Positions 1 through 10,229 of a stretch of DNA of 64,000 nt are shown one piece after another. Both the position numbers and the translations under genes were made by a program. The stretch's first letter is position 1, and the number at the start of each line of letters is the position of its first letter. The notes below the pieces were generated by a model, which did not search any database, was not told the DNA's origin, and was given only the letters and a program-made list of their open reading frames with translations. This DNA is from Kingdonia uniflora (lineage: Eukaryota; Streptophyta; Magnoliopsida; Ranunculales; Circaeasteraceae), in contig JACGCM010002535.1 in assembly GCA_014058105.1 (NCBI GenBank), forward strand, positions 2,542,001-2,606,000, written 5' to 3'.

Positions 1-120
1 TTGGTGGAGGCGTTGTGATTTTTGTTGTCGTTGTATTTGTGGCGTGGTGTAATCCGGGAGGGATCCGTGGTATTCCGAGTTTTCCGCGAAGTTTTCCGCT
101 GAGGAATCTTTTGTCCAGTT

Positions 121-420
121 TCTGCTCTTTCTATTCTACAAGACCTCTTTCTGTTCGAATACATCCTTACCTGGTTCATTCTATTCAAACAAACTTGACT
201 CTGTTCTAATACATTTTATTCTGCATCATTCTATTCGAACAGGATCCATTCTGATCGAATATGCTTCATCCTGCTTTATTATATTCGAACAGGACCCATT
301 CTGTTCGAATATATTTCCATCTGATCATTTCTATTTGAACAACTTCTTTTCTGTTCGAATACAATTCTTTTTGTTTTGTTTTGTTTGAATAGAAACGTAT
401 TTTATTCGAACAGAGGCGTG
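121..420. repeat. Degenerate tandem repeat rich in TTCGAA
   Basis: About six degenerate units of roughly 50 bp each carry a motif like CTGTTCGAATA or CTATTCGAACAGG. They lie immediately upstream of the TATA-like box of the LTR, where U3 enhancer repeats sit in many plant LTRs. The motif resembles a Pol III B box, but no tRNA-like fold or A box accompanies it. Confidence 0.6.
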
Positions 421-500
421 TTTGATCAACCAGGTTCGGTCTTTCTTCGCGATTCTTAGCCGCAAGATCGCCTCCAGTGGAGTGTGGGATCTTAGAGTTT

Positions 501-507
501 TTATATA
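501..507 (+). promoter_or_regulatory. TATA-like box of the LTR promoter
   Basis: TTATATA is followed within about 20 bp by a long CT-rich tract (520-590), the usual look of the U3/R boundary in plant gypsy LTRs. Inferred from composition and position only. Confidence 0.35.
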
Positions 508-1104
508 CCCATTTCCTTTTCATTTTCTCTCTCAATCATCACTCTTTCCCTCACTCTCATAATTGGAATCTTCTTCTCTCTCGCTCCTCATTTGCGATTC
601 GTTGTAGAATTTATCTTTGCCATCCTTCGGTGAGTAATTCCCTTCCCTCATCTTTATTGTTGTTTCATTTTGGCTTTGATTGCAGCCCTTGTGAATTTAG
701 GGTTTGTGATTGGGGGTTTTGTTGAGGATTGGAGTTGTGATTTCTTCCAGGTGTTAGGTTATTGGTGTTGATGTAATTGTTGTTGGTTATAGAGGTTGAG
801 GTTGGGTTAACCTATCGATTGGCGGATTTGCGGGTAATCTTTTATCAGGCGAGTGTCCCTTCATTGCTAAATTCCTTTACTAGCTAACCTGTGTTAGTTA
901 GAGTTGTGCATACTGGCATTAAGGTGTTTGTGATAGGTTTTAGACTATTGTTCTGTCTGCTGTAGCTGTTGTTTCAGGGTTGTCATTCCCTATGGTTAGG
1001 CATGTAAGGTGTGTTCCCTTTTTATCTTTTAAGAGGTTGTGTATTGTGTGGCATTCTCATGGGTTGTCTTTGACTGTTGTGTTCTAGCTTTATAGAAACT
1101 GTTG

Positions 1105-1225
1105 TTGTTGGATGATGTGACTAGTCAATTAGTCACCGTTTATTGTAGTTGGATGTTATGACTGGCCAATTAGTCACTGTTCATCTGTGCTTGGATGTTG
1201 TGACTGGTCAATTAGTCACTGTTTG
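1105..1225. repeat. Three tandem units of about 40 bp inside the LTR
   Basis: Three copies of a unit containing TGACTGGTCAATTAGTCACT, with small changes, start near 1108, 1147 and 1190. No coding sense is apparent. They probably arose by slippage within the LTR. Confidence 0.65.
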
Positions 1226-2445
1226 CATCTATATTTTGGATTGTTGCCACCCTCAAGGCAGGTGGTTATCTTGTGTGTGTTGGCGGGGTTGTGGCTGTTG
1301 AGTTAGGATTGTTACCCTTCTCTGAGGCAAGGGTTATCCTGTGCGTGGGCCGTGAGGGCGGATATGGTGTTTTAATCCATGGGATCTTGTTTCTGTGTGG
1401 GTTCTTTGATTCTTTTAGCTTAACGGGATCAGATACATAAACTAACTCTACGTCGGCTGACCTTCGATAGGTTACCAGGATTCCTACATCAAGTTAAAAT
1501 AGTAGGTGAGTCGTTGGCGACAGGTTCTATCATACCTATTCGCCCATCCGGGAGTGTGGGATGGTATGAGACAGTTCCTCAGGTACCGGTCTTATCTTCT
1601 GTGAGGTTGAAATTCCTTAGAATGTAAATAAAGTTTGGATGTTGACTCCGTGGGTTGTAAAGCCCGAAACGCTCTGATCAAGTAATGATATCCTTCAGAC
1701 TGGTCGAGCTTGGACAAGAAATTGTTCCATTGTATCCACCTGTGATCTCGTTAAGGTTAATATGCATTAGCGGCTGATTAGCCCACTATATTGATTTATA
1801 GGGTCTAGCTCTTGGTTTCATAACATCATAAACATTCATTTTAGGACATTTCTCGGAACATACCATATTATATCATAACATATCATCATACCTTCACCAC
1901 ATAATTCCTCATATCTCCTAATCCTTTTCTTATTCTTCCTTCACTCTGTTCTGCACTTATAGATTACTGTACTTTAGAACATTCCTATATCTTTTTCATC
2001 TATCCTCTTTCTCTGCACCAGTTATATTATTATGTTATTTTAGACTTTTTGGGCATTAGTGAGCCGTGGTTTTGCTCACTCTCGCTTTGTTCCCCCCTTT
2101 CAGAGGCGGAGTAGTTGCAGGGTTTGGCTGAGAGTTTCAGCTCTTAGTTCTAGGTGTTGCGGCTGCAGTTCCTCTACCGATTTTAGTATTCCTTGTATGA
2201 TCTCAGATCTTGACGTTGTTTTGTTATCGGATATTGTATTTACATTTTCAGTTGTATATATATATATCTTTGCTTCCGCTTTATAATCCTTTTACTCTGA
2301 TGATATTGCTATAGTCAAGGACTGAGCCTGAATTTGTCTATGGATCGGTTGTTTGTGGGGGCGAATCGGTTGGATTCCCCGACCTGCACATCCTGAATGA
2401 TAGTAATTGGTCTAGCTACCGATTATTGAATTTTGGGGCGTGACA

Positions 2446-2660
2446 AGGAAACTCTATTGTTAGAAACATCCCATAAATTTGATGTAATTAGTGTCCTACA
2501 AAAAGTACAATACTAAAATCTAAATCCAGCAATTTGCAAAATGCCCTAGAAAACTTTGTTATCGGAGAAACCTGAGATCGCATACTGATCCAAAATGGAT
2601 TGCAGTTTGATAATAAAATAAAGAACCAATATATAAATTATATTGAAGAAAGAAGAACCA
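2446..2660 (-). mobile_element. LARD-family LTR fragment with an LTR-LTR junction
   Basis: 2446-2538 is the reverse complement of the first part of the LTR seen complete at 21437-21980 and 24495-25038. 2541-2660 is the reverse complement of the last part of the same LTR. The end of one LTR copy therefore abuts the start of another with only about three bases between. The copy is cut at 2445 by the incoming LTR and at 2660 by the TRIM insertion, and it resumes at 4789. Confidence 0.6.
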
Positions 2661-2836
2661 TGTTAGAGATAGATTTAGTATTAGTATAATGTTAAGGGTA
2701 GTATAGTATTTTAACTATTCTATTATAGCCTATAAGTAGTTAAGTTGCTTAGATTGTAACCTAACAAATTTAATCCAATGTAGTCTTCTGTGTTCTTCAA
2801 TTTTCTCTCTTTTTCTTTATCTTCTAAGATTTAATA
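2661..2836 (+). repeat. 5' LTR of TRIM-like element
   Basis: 176 bp, same length as its partner at 4613-4788. It begins TGTTAGAG and ends TA where the partner ends CA. Confidence 0.8.
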
Positions 2837-2852
2837 TGGTATCAAAGCCAGG
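2837..2852 (+). other. Primer-binding site (tRNA-iMet type)
   Basis: TGGTATCAAAGCCAGG immediately follows the 5' LTR. It differs by one base from the usual plant initiator-Met primer site TGGTATCAGAGC. Confidence 0.75.
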
Positions 2853-4009
2853 TTACGATTCTCACTTTTTTTGTTCTCTGTCTGCAGTTATCTATCTTAG
2901 CATCTAATTTTGAGTGTAAATGAAATTAAATTGAAAAGTATAGGGTTATGTTGTTGCTGATTGAGATAGATTTGGTTACACAAATCTGGTTCTATTTAGG
3001 GCTTATTGATTAGAGACAGATTGAATCGAATCACTTGGAGATGAATCTGATTCTTTTGTTGGTTTGATTTTTTGCATCTATGATGCGCCTACTACTGTAA
3101 AGTGATTTGGCTTAAGTGCTGCTTCATTATCTTGCAATTTGGTTGGTTTTTTCTCCCTCTCTACAATCTAATTTTGATTTTGTTAAAGGGGATGATGAGT
3201 TTTGGAGATGAACATGTTAAGTTAATTTTGGGTTCATGCTATGAATTTTTGGTTTTTTAATTCTAAATGGTTTAAAATTTTGGGTTTGTTGCTGCAACTT
3301 TGTAATTGAGGCTGAAATCAGATTATAGGGTCATCGTATTGATGCAAGGAGTTATGTTTACTAATTTTAATGTGGTGCAAGTAACTTTTTGAGTTGTGGT
3401 TAATAATTTTCTTGCATTGTTTAAGAGTTTAGGGATTTTCTAGGTTGCTGTTAGTATTTTGGAAGAAGTGTTTACTAGTTTTAGGGTGGTAGAGCCGATT
3501 GGGTAGTGTTGAAATAATTTTTGTGTTGTATCTAATTTTTTGGGTGGTGATAAATAATTTCTGTCTGTAAACGACGAAGAGTTGGTTGATTTGGTCCAAT
3601 TGAAGGGCCGATGGTATGAACTTCTAGGCTTGTAATTTTTGATGTTTTTTCTCTGCTGCTGATTTAATTTGAGAGAAGATGGAGGAGAGGAATGAAGTCT
3701 GATAGTAGAGTGTGGGATGCTAAATCTAATTTGTAGGTTGTTAAACCAACTTCTCAAGATCCAATACTACTTTTGGAGTACTATTTACTGATTTTTGAAG
3801 GTGTCGTTTACTAATTTCTGGGTTATGGTGGATCCGGGGCTACTGGCATAAACTTTCAAGTGTTAATTTGAATATGATGTCAAGCTTATGATTGGGGTCT
3901 CAACGTTTTGAAAGTGGTTAATGAAATTGGCGAATGTCACGAATCGAGTTGGGTTACTTGTGATATGGATATTTTAAGTAAGTTAGGAATTAAAGAGATT
4001 GTTGGCGCA

Positions 4010-4340
4010 CTCGGCAGTTTGTACGCTTCTGGTTAACATTTGGTGGTGTTTAGTTCCCATTTGGTTAGTAGTTGGCGGCTATAGTTCACATTAAGTTATT
4101 ATTTGGCATTAGTTTGCATCTATTTAGGATCTGGCGTTCGTACGAATCTGTTTAGGATCTGGCGTTAATAGGCATCTGTTTAGCTTATGGAGGAAAGTTG
4201 TCATTTGATTAACATCTGGGGGTTAGTTCACATCTGATTAGTATTTGGCAGTTAGATCATATCTTATTAGCATTTTGTTGATAGTTCGCATCTGATTAGC
4301 ATTTGGTAGTTAATTGGCATATGATTTAAATTTTGGTGGC
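4010..4340. repeat. Degenerate short repeats inside the TRIM-like element
   Basis: Recurring phrases such as GCATCTGATTAGCATTTGG and TTAGGATCTGGCGTT alternate over about 330 bp. They are imperfect and non-coding. Confidence 0.5.
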
Positions 4341-4600
4341 TAGTTCGCACTGAGTTGTTCCGATTTGGTTTGGTGATTGATATGGCATCTCATTTTTGGC
4401 TTTTGTGTAGTTCTGCTACATCTTCCTATTGGTAATATTTGAGTATTTTTCGGCTTTAGTTCTGCTCTATGAGCATTATTGGATAACATATGCTTCGCAT
4501 CCAATTTCTGTCAATTCTTTGAAATTGAACTTTGGATATGGTTTAGTGCTTCTATTTTCTACTTGCAAATTCTTGATGTTATTTGCTGTATAATCTAGAG

Positions 4601-4612
4601 TTCGATGGGGGG
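4601..4612 (+). other. Polypurine tract of TRIM-like element
   Basis: GATGGGGGG lies directly before the TGTTAG start of the 3' LTR, as expected for plus-strand priming. Confidence 0.65.
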
Positions 4613-4788
4613 TGTTAGAGATAGATTTAGTATTCGGATAATGCTAAGGGTAGTATAGCATTTTCTTTTTCTATTGTGGCCTATATGTAGTCAAGCTGCT
4701 TAGATTGTAACATAACTAATTCAATCCAATGTAGTCTTCTGTGTTTTTTAATTTTCTCTCCTTTTTCTTTATCTTCTAAGATCTATCA
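4613..4788 (+). repeat. 3' LTR of TRIM-like element
   Basis: Direct repeat of 2661-2836, followed by the target duplication AACCA. Confidence 0.8.
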
Positions 4789-5186
4789 AACCACACACAA
4801 CACAAACAATCTGTAAGAAGAAAAGATCTACTTTGAAGGAAGAATGATTACAATCACTCTCTCCCACTACGATCTTATTTTTCTCCCTACCAAAAATGAA
4901 AGTGTGACTCCTCTCAAGCCATGACGACTTGAGAGGACAAAGCCCCTATTATAGCTTTGCTCTCACCTCCCAAAAGCTTATTTTACAAAGCCATAAATCT
5001 AGATTTAATACCCTAATCTCCTCCCTTATATTTATAAGAGATGGTTACATAAGAATCCTAATCAAACTTGAAGTTTATCACTCCAAGTTCTACCGAAAGT
5101 AGGAAACTTTATTGTTAGAAACATCCTATAAATATGATGCAATTAGTGTCCTACACAAAGTGCAACACTAAAATCCAACTCCAACA
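4789..5186 (-). mobile_element. LARD-family LTR, main part, reverse orientation
   Basis: Reverse complement of most of the LTR at 24495-25038, including the shared block around CTCTCAAGCCATGACGACTT. It ends at 5186 with CCAACA, the complement of a TGTTGG start. With 2541-2660 it makes a nearly complete LTR that the TRIM insertion split. No gene is visible in it. Confidence 0.7.
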
Positions 5187-5342
5187 ATTTTTTATTTTAG
5201 TCAGTTTCCTAATTCGATAGATATGAGAGTTATTATAGGAATGATCCCAGGGAAACCTAGGTTATATAAGGAAGAGGGTGGTGTAATTTCCTAGTTAGTT
5301 GTTAATGAAAGTATTTTGAGTTATCTCTTAGTAGAAACCTAA
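5187..5342 (+). mobile_element. Left part of a copia-type LTR (element G)
   Basis: This AT-rich segment ends at the target site CCTAA of gypsy element A. Its continuation on the far side of A (20402-20486) is followed by a methionine-type primer site. The two parts are therefore read as one copia LTR split by A. No gene is present. Confidence 0.5.
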
Positions 5343-6099
5343 TGTAGGAGCCAAGTTTCGCAAAGAGGAAACTGACTCTTATACCCCGGGGTTGTCTAGG
5401 CTAGGGGACTAAGCAAGCATCTAATATAATAATAGGCGATATTACTATACTAACACACTTGCGTGGAGTCCTTGAATGGTTTACTCCACGACCTCTAGCG
5501 GGGATTTTAAATAGATGATGATATATATCGAGTTTAGTAGACAGATCGAATAGAAATAAGTTACAGGATGGTCGAAGGTTTTCTTGGGGAGTTGACAGGA
5601 GAGATTTTCCAGCCCCTTCATAGTGCCTCCTCCATTCTATTTATAGGATATAAAAAGGGCTGAGCCACCATGGGAGGTCAGGCTACATGTATGTCCTTTG
5701 GGACAACTGACTTATACCCGGAGTCGGTTCTGACACTGTAACTGTTGGTTTTGTCACTATAACTGTTGGTTTTATCACTGTAGCTGTTGGTTCTGTCACT
5801 GCAGTTGTCAACCGAATTGTTTTATTGTTCTGCCTGGTGAGCTGGCTGTCTGATGTGCCTACCTTCGACCATGTATGGCCATGGTCGAAGTATTTCCGGT
5901 ACTGATGCTGAGTTTTGGCGCTGCTCATCTATCTTCGACTATGGCAGATAGCTTCGATGATTCTTTCGAGTGTTCGATTAGTCTCGGAAGGCTTCGTAGG
6001 CTTAGTTATTGTCTTGTTGGGCTTCGAGTCTCTAGGTAGGCTTTGATGTAGCCTTCGATTATTTAACTTGTGCTAGAAGGCTATGATTAGGCTACTACA
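5343..6099 (-). repeat. 3' LTR of element A
   Basis: About 757 bp, matching 19642-20401 along its length. Read on the minus strand it begins TGTAGTAGCC and ends CTACA. A TATA box CCTATAAATAG lies near 5637-5648 (complement). It contains several TTCGA-rich short repeats. Confidence 0.9.
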
Positions 6100-6113
6100 T
6101 TTGCCCCTCTAAG
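6100..6113 (-). other. Polypurine tract of element A
   Basis: On the minus strand, CTTAGAGGGGCAAA directly precedes the 3' LTR start. Confidence 0.75.
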
Positions 6114-7393
6114 CAGGGGCCTCAAAAATTGGTGTAGATGGTGCATGATGAGAAAATGGTTGGGCATGGGAAGTTAAAGAGTTAACTATTAAATGTAGGC
6201 AATTCTGAGGAAAGTAATTAGGGATGGTAATCAATGCAAGTATTGATTAAGGGGTGACTAAATGACCCTCAATTCAAGTATAAATTGGGGGTGTTAGGGA
6301 GAGTGTCAAATTATATTCATCTTCTTTCTTGAGTAACCAAAGCATGGAAACCACACCAAACATAAGGTACCATAAAAGGATGGAAGCATGGGAATGTCGG
6401 ATAGAACAGAAGGCGGCTGCGTTGAAGGAAAAGTTCTTTGGCGACCACGGTCTGGACTGGGTGATATCGGATTTAGTCGAGGAAGAACTAGAGGAGCCAA
6501 TCTGTGGGATGCGTATGCGCATTGGTGGAGGGTGTTGTAATGGCTGAACCCGAGCGTCAACAATCGGTACAACTTTCTGAAGAGCATAGCCGAGGACCAG
6601 GTGGATGCCAATGACCGAGTTGAGGATGAGGAGGTAGGGTTCTGCAAGAACTATCCCATATGTAAATAGGGGCATCTTGGTTTTGGTATTGGCATCGGTG
6701 TTGGGAGGTGAGGGAAGAAGTTGTTATGTTTTGCTATTGTCGTGTTTCTGTCTCTGTCTTTTTCTCCCTTTTTGTTATGGTGATGATTTCGAATGAAACA
6801 ATACTGTATTGAAGTATAACATTGTAAGTATGACACGCACTATAGATAAAGATAATGTAGATGCGATATAACTTATTAAACATCGAACTTAAGTAATGAA
6901 AAAAAAACTAAAAATTGTGGGACCATGGGCTCAATTATATAAAGAAAAATACTGACCGAAGGTTCAAGTACTTATTGGATGAAGTTAGATGTAGACGATG
7001 GTTCAAAAACATATGTGGTTGAATGTTACGATGATAGTGGGATGGATAAGGATGTTCAAAAGCGATACTTTGACTACAAAATCTGACAGCCAAAATGGCA
7101 GACTTGTCAGAGGTGATACTATTCATAGGGCAGTACCATTGCAGGTCATCGTGATGTTTCCTTGGGTTATTTTAAAAAGGTGGAAGTGACACGTAGGTTG
7201 GAGTTGACAGCATCAGGCAGGGTGCCAGAAGGTTTAAGAGGTGTATAAAAAATTATTTGATGGGAGCGTGTGATACGCACGTGGGAGGAATTGAGGGTAA
7301 CATTGTCAAAACATATTTCAGCCAAAAAATAAGGAGGAGTGGTAATGATGGTGAGTAGGATAAATTGAAGCGGTTATATTTGTTTGAGGTGGT
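6114..7393. other. Non-coding spacer of element A between 3' LTR and antisense promoter
   Basis: No gag or pol similarity is seen. A TATA-like AAGTATAAATTGGG near 6277-6290 precedes one small plus-strand reading frame, described separately. The rest (6550-7390) is AT-rich and holds nothing I recognise. 6700-6830 has the look of a 3' untranslated region. Confidence 0.4.
6344..6547 (+). CDS. Small ORF, 67 codons, antisense to element A
   Basis: An ATG at 6344 opens a short charged protein. It has an acidic patch (VEEELEEP) and a Cys-rich end (GGGCCNG). A TATA-like sequence lies about 60 bp upstream, and an AT-rich stretch like a 3' UTR follows. I do not recognise the protein and find no equivalent in element C. 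It could be a remnant of a captured gene, a second small antisense unit of the element, or chance. Function unknown. Confidence 0.25.
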   Translation: METTPNIRYHKRMEAWECRIEQKAAALKEKFFGDHGLDWVISDLVEEELEEPICGMRMRIGGGCCNG

Positions 7394-7400
7394 ATTTAAA
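7394..7400 (+). promoter_or_regulatory. TATA-like box of the antisense gene of element A
   Basis: ATTTAAAGGGG is followed by GA-rich leader sequence. The same arrangement (ATTTAAGAGGGG then GA repeats) occurs before the antisense gene of element C at 46913-46901 on the minus strand. That shared layout is the evidence for a real promoter. Confidence 0.5.
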
Positions 7401-7555
7401 GGGGTAAGAGAGAAATGTATTGTTCCCCAAACAATCAATCATAGAGAGAACAAAGAAGGAAGAGTGGAAACATATACGCCATTGCTGAGGGAAAGCTTGC
7501 TAGAAGAGAGAGAGAATACTTTGTAGTTGCTGAGAAATCTGATCCATTCGAACAG

Positions 7556-7863
7556 GTATGTCCTCTGACTTCTTGTGAAAAGTATGTGATTTGTATTTTT
7601 TCTATGTCGCTTCTTCTTCTATATTTGTATGTTGTTTATACTTTGGGGTAGGTGCGGCTTGGGTTTTTGTTTGTAACTGCATGACCGAGGAAGGGGGCAA
7701 CACATGTGGCCGAAGGTTAGGCCCAGTGGTAAATTGGGGAGAGTGGGGCTGAAGTCGAACATTTGACTGTGGGTTGGGCGAGTTGGAGAGGGTAGAACAT
7801 AATATGATATCGAAGCGAGATAGTCAGATATATCGATCTAATTGCATACATCTTCTTCTGTAG
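7556..7863 (+). other. Predicted 5' intron of antisense gene (element A)
   Basis: The donor is AACAG/GTATGT and the acceptor is CTTCTTCTGTAG/GG. The ATG follows seven bases after the junction. Element C has a donor CCAG/GTATGTC and acceptor CTTCTATAG/GG at the same place, again just before the ATG. The intron is 308 bp here and 372 bp in C. Inferred from splice-site pattern and conservation. Confidence 0.55.
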
Positions 7864-7869
7864 GGTATA

Positions 7870-8172
7870 ATGCATACCCGGAAAACTTTGAGGATGAGGC
7901 TGATAGATGAGGAGGACGAAGTAAACAAACCCAGTGTATCTGGTCGAGGTCGAAGGGGTGAGAGCAGCGATGTAGAAGTATTAGAAATTGTGACAGACGC
8001 CCCATTAGCTGTGGTAGTACCAGAAGTTAGAGCTTCGAGTATGAGCCATCGTAGAGCTCGAGTGGTCAGGGAGAGTGACGAAGAGGGGATTGAGGAAGGG
8101 GAGGGAAGGGGAAATGAAGGTAGTATCGAGCCTTTGGGGGATGAGAGGAAGGAATGGGAAGGGAGCAGATAG
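7870..8172 (+). CDS. Antisense ORF of element A, N-terminal part
   Basis: The first 100 codons of the plus-strand gene, in reverse orientation to the element's own gag-pol. The start MHTRKTLRMRLIDE matches the antisense gene of element C (MRTHKSSKMRLMDE). A shared Ser/Glu-rich stretch and a block TDAPLAVVVP (TDTPLAIMEP in C) follow. The region then becomes very acidic. The frame closes at 8172 and homologous sequence continues further right, so this copy is broken. Tat-lineage elements are known to carry antisense ORFs between integrase and 3' LTR. The protein's role is unknown. Confidence 0.6.
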   Translation: MHTRKTLRMRLIDEEDEVNKPSVSGRGRRGESSDVEVLEIVTDAPLAVVVPEVRASSMSHRRARVVRESDEEGIEEGEGRGNEGSIEPLGDERKEWEGSR

Positions 8173-8199
8173 ATAATAGTAATAGTTCAGATGATTTGA

Positions 8200-8798
8200 G
8201 GAGAGCAGTGGAGCCAGTCTCGGCTCAGGAAAAGGCGAGACTGGATTGATTCATGGTAAAACATGAGTTGTCGAGGGTGGGAGTTACACTGGTGCCAGTA
8301 GGGGCCGAGTTCACATTCAAGGATACCCTTCAAGAGGGTATCACGTTCAGAGGTCAGATTTGATTGGGGAAGCAACTGCCCCTTCGAAAGCTGGTGAAGC
8401 AGGTATTGAACTACTGGGATGTTGCCCCGTGCCAGATGAATGACAGTTTTTATGAGATGATGAGGGTTGTCAAGGGGATGAATGTAGATTTGAAATGGGA
8501 GAAGAGGGGCTTGATCGAGTGGTTTGATATTGTATCGTTCTACTCAAGGAAACCAAATAAGAAGGCGGATACGCAACACATTCAATGTCATACAAACAAA
8601 CCATGGTTATTTGATCTGTGTTCGATAGGGCGAGAATGGGATAAAGATTTGGTTGTGGTAAGAGGTAATAATGATAATACAGAGGGGGAAGAGGTGTATA
8701 AGCTGAAGCATAAGCTGTATAATCCAAGTAAGTCGATGGTCGAAGGTTGTTTTGTAAGCGGTTCAAATAGGTTATTGAACTTGCCTTTTGTTGCTTAG
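8200..8798 (+). pseudogene. Antisense ORF of element A, Transposase_28-like central part
   Basis: An open stretch at 8364-8798 contains a block of the form LNYWDVAPCQMNDSFYEMM, then DIVSFYS and WLFDLCSIG. The same block occurs on the minus strand of element C (45775-45509) with conserved W, P, C and Q residues. This layout resembles the 'putative gypsy-type transposon' domain (Pfam Transposase_28) found in antisense ORFs of plant Tat elements; that match is from memory. A stop separates it from the upstream part (about 8250), and another closes it at 8799. The two remaining segments are therefore pseudogenic. Confidence 0.55.
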
Positions 8799-9499
8799 CA
8801 GAGCCCAGCACCAGTACATTGACAAATCCGAAGAGGCATATTGACGAACTGATCGACCACGACGAAGAGTGGGTAAATTGAGTATTCAGGAAGTTAGGTA
8901 TTATGAGGAAGAGGTAAAAGAAGACAGACCCGTTGCTTCAAAATGTACCTGTAGCTGCTATTTAGTCAAAGAAGTGGAAAGAAGGAAGTTTGTCGACGAG
9001 GGCAGGTAAAATGGAAAAGGGAAAGTTGAGTCGAAAGTCGAGCTATGTGCCGAGGGAGCAGCAAGGAGGGTGGAGGACTGTACAACCGAGTGTGTTCGAG
9101 GCAGCTCCCGAGGTATCGAGGTAGGCTTGCAAGGGTAAGGGCAAGTCCGTTCCCGAATCTTCAACAGTGTAGTAGACGAAGACGACTCTGCGTTAGAGGC
9201 CTCGTGAGTAGGTGACCGATGATAAGGATGATTCTGTCAAAGTGAGGCAACACGAGGCCAAACTGGAGGAGCAAGCTCGAGTAACGGTCACAGACCCAGA
9301 AGCCGAGAAATAAATGAATAAGGCTCTGCATCAGGTAAATATTTCTGAAATTTTAAAGTTGAACTTATCCTTCGAGAACTGCTAATTAGTCGAGTATTCG
9401 TGTAGGTGAGCACCTGGGCCCAAGCTTTTATGAAAGCCCAGAAGTTTTACGTACACAGCTATAGTAGGCGAGGGACAGTCTGGAGCTCTCTCAGGGGAC

Positions 9500-9994
9500 T
9501 GCGATGTCACTGAAGATCGAGGCCGGTGTGTTAAGACGAGAAAAATTGTAAATTAGAGCCGAGTCTTTGAGGGAGGTCAAAGTTGTGATTGCCAACAGTG
9601 ATCAAATATAAAAAGTGTTGGAGGTGAAGCTAACAGAGAAAGATAAGGAGCTGAGAGATAACAGAGCAAGTTTTTAGGCACAATATGAAGAGGAGTACGA
9701 AACGGCCATGGCTCTGAAGAATTTTATTGATGATTTGGGATATAATCCTGAGAGTCTATTGTCGAGGATGTGGCGCAGGCAGTGGGGATAAAAGTAGATC
9801 CTACTGGTGAAGGTGTTGGAGATGGTGTGGTGGCTCCTGTGGTCGAAGGGGATGGTATCGATACTAGCGCAACTATAGGAGATGTTGTCGATGGTGGTGC
9901 AGATGTTGTAGGACTAAACCTTGTTATTGTGGGTAGTAGAAATGTTGCCATGAAAGAACCTGTAGAAGGAGTTAGTGCAGCCGCTCCTGTGTAG
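9500..9994 (+). pseudogene. Antisense ORF of element A, coiled C-terminal part
   Basis: Charged heptad-like sequence (VLEVKLTEKDKELRDN) is followed by FIDDLGYNPESL, matching FIDDLGYDPNTF in the antisense ORF of element C. The frame then shifts, and 9770-9994 reads a Val/Gly/Asp-rich tail ending at a stop. Likely a coiled-coil tail of the antisense protein. Several stops and a frameshift break it. The stretch 8800-9500 between is the same gene in decayed form. Confidence 0.5.
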
Positions 9995-10229
9995 ATGTTA
10001 TGTCATTGTCATATGCTTTATGTGACCAACTATTTCTCCTTAACTTGCAGTGATGTTAAATTGGAATGACGTGGCATTTGAACTGAGTATATTGGATCGG
10101 CAGTACTCGAACAATGTGTAACATAATTAAACTTGAGTTGCTTCTATGTATGCAGTGGACTTGAATTTCTTGTGTGTATTTGACTTGAATTGCTGGTATG
10201 TTTGTATGCTTGTATCTGTGTGTGCGATT

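Larger units (their letters stand above)
1..2445 (+). mobile_element. Long LTR, 3' portion, possibly Tekay/Del-like Ty3/gypsy
   Basis: The right end is GGGGCGTGACA at 2435-2445, a terminus of the type seen on chromoviral (Tekay/Del) LTRs. Inside are a TATA-like box near 501-507 followed by a CT-rich leader (520-590), which looks like an LTR promoter reading rightwards, and no coding sequence. No primer-binding site follows 2445; instead there is LARD LTR sequence. This is therefore a 3' LTR or solo LTR inserted into that LARD copy. The left end lies outside the window, so length and TSD cannot be checked. The family assignment rests on terminus and layout only. Confidence 0.45.
2661..4788 (+). 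mobile_element. TRIM-like non-autonomous LTR element
   Basis: Two 176 bp direct repeats (2661-2836 and 4613-4788), both starting TGTTAGAGATAG, flank a 1.8 kb non-coding interior. The element has an initiator-methionine-type primer site right after the first LTR, a purine tract right before the second, and a perfect 5 bp target duplication AACCA at 2656-2660 and 4789-4793. It sits inside a reverse-oriented LARD LTR. No gag or pol is visible. The interior carries degenerate short repeats around 4010-4340. Copia-like by its PBS. Larger than classical TRIMs, so a small LARD is an alternative label. Confidence 0.85.

Noticed and set aside
121..420. Possible tRNA genes because of GTTCGAAT-like B-box words
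   Set aside because: No A box, no cloverleaf arms and no acceptor stem; the words repeat at about 50 bp as a degenerate array.
3440..3757. 105-codon minus-strand open frame in the TRIM-like element
   Set aside because: Ser/Asn-rich reading of AT-rich non-coding DNA inside an element bounded by LTRs; no motif.
6274..6675. 133-codon and 113-codon minus-strand open frames
   Set aside because: They overlap the small plus-strand ORF in shifted frames and show no gag, pol or known protein motif.
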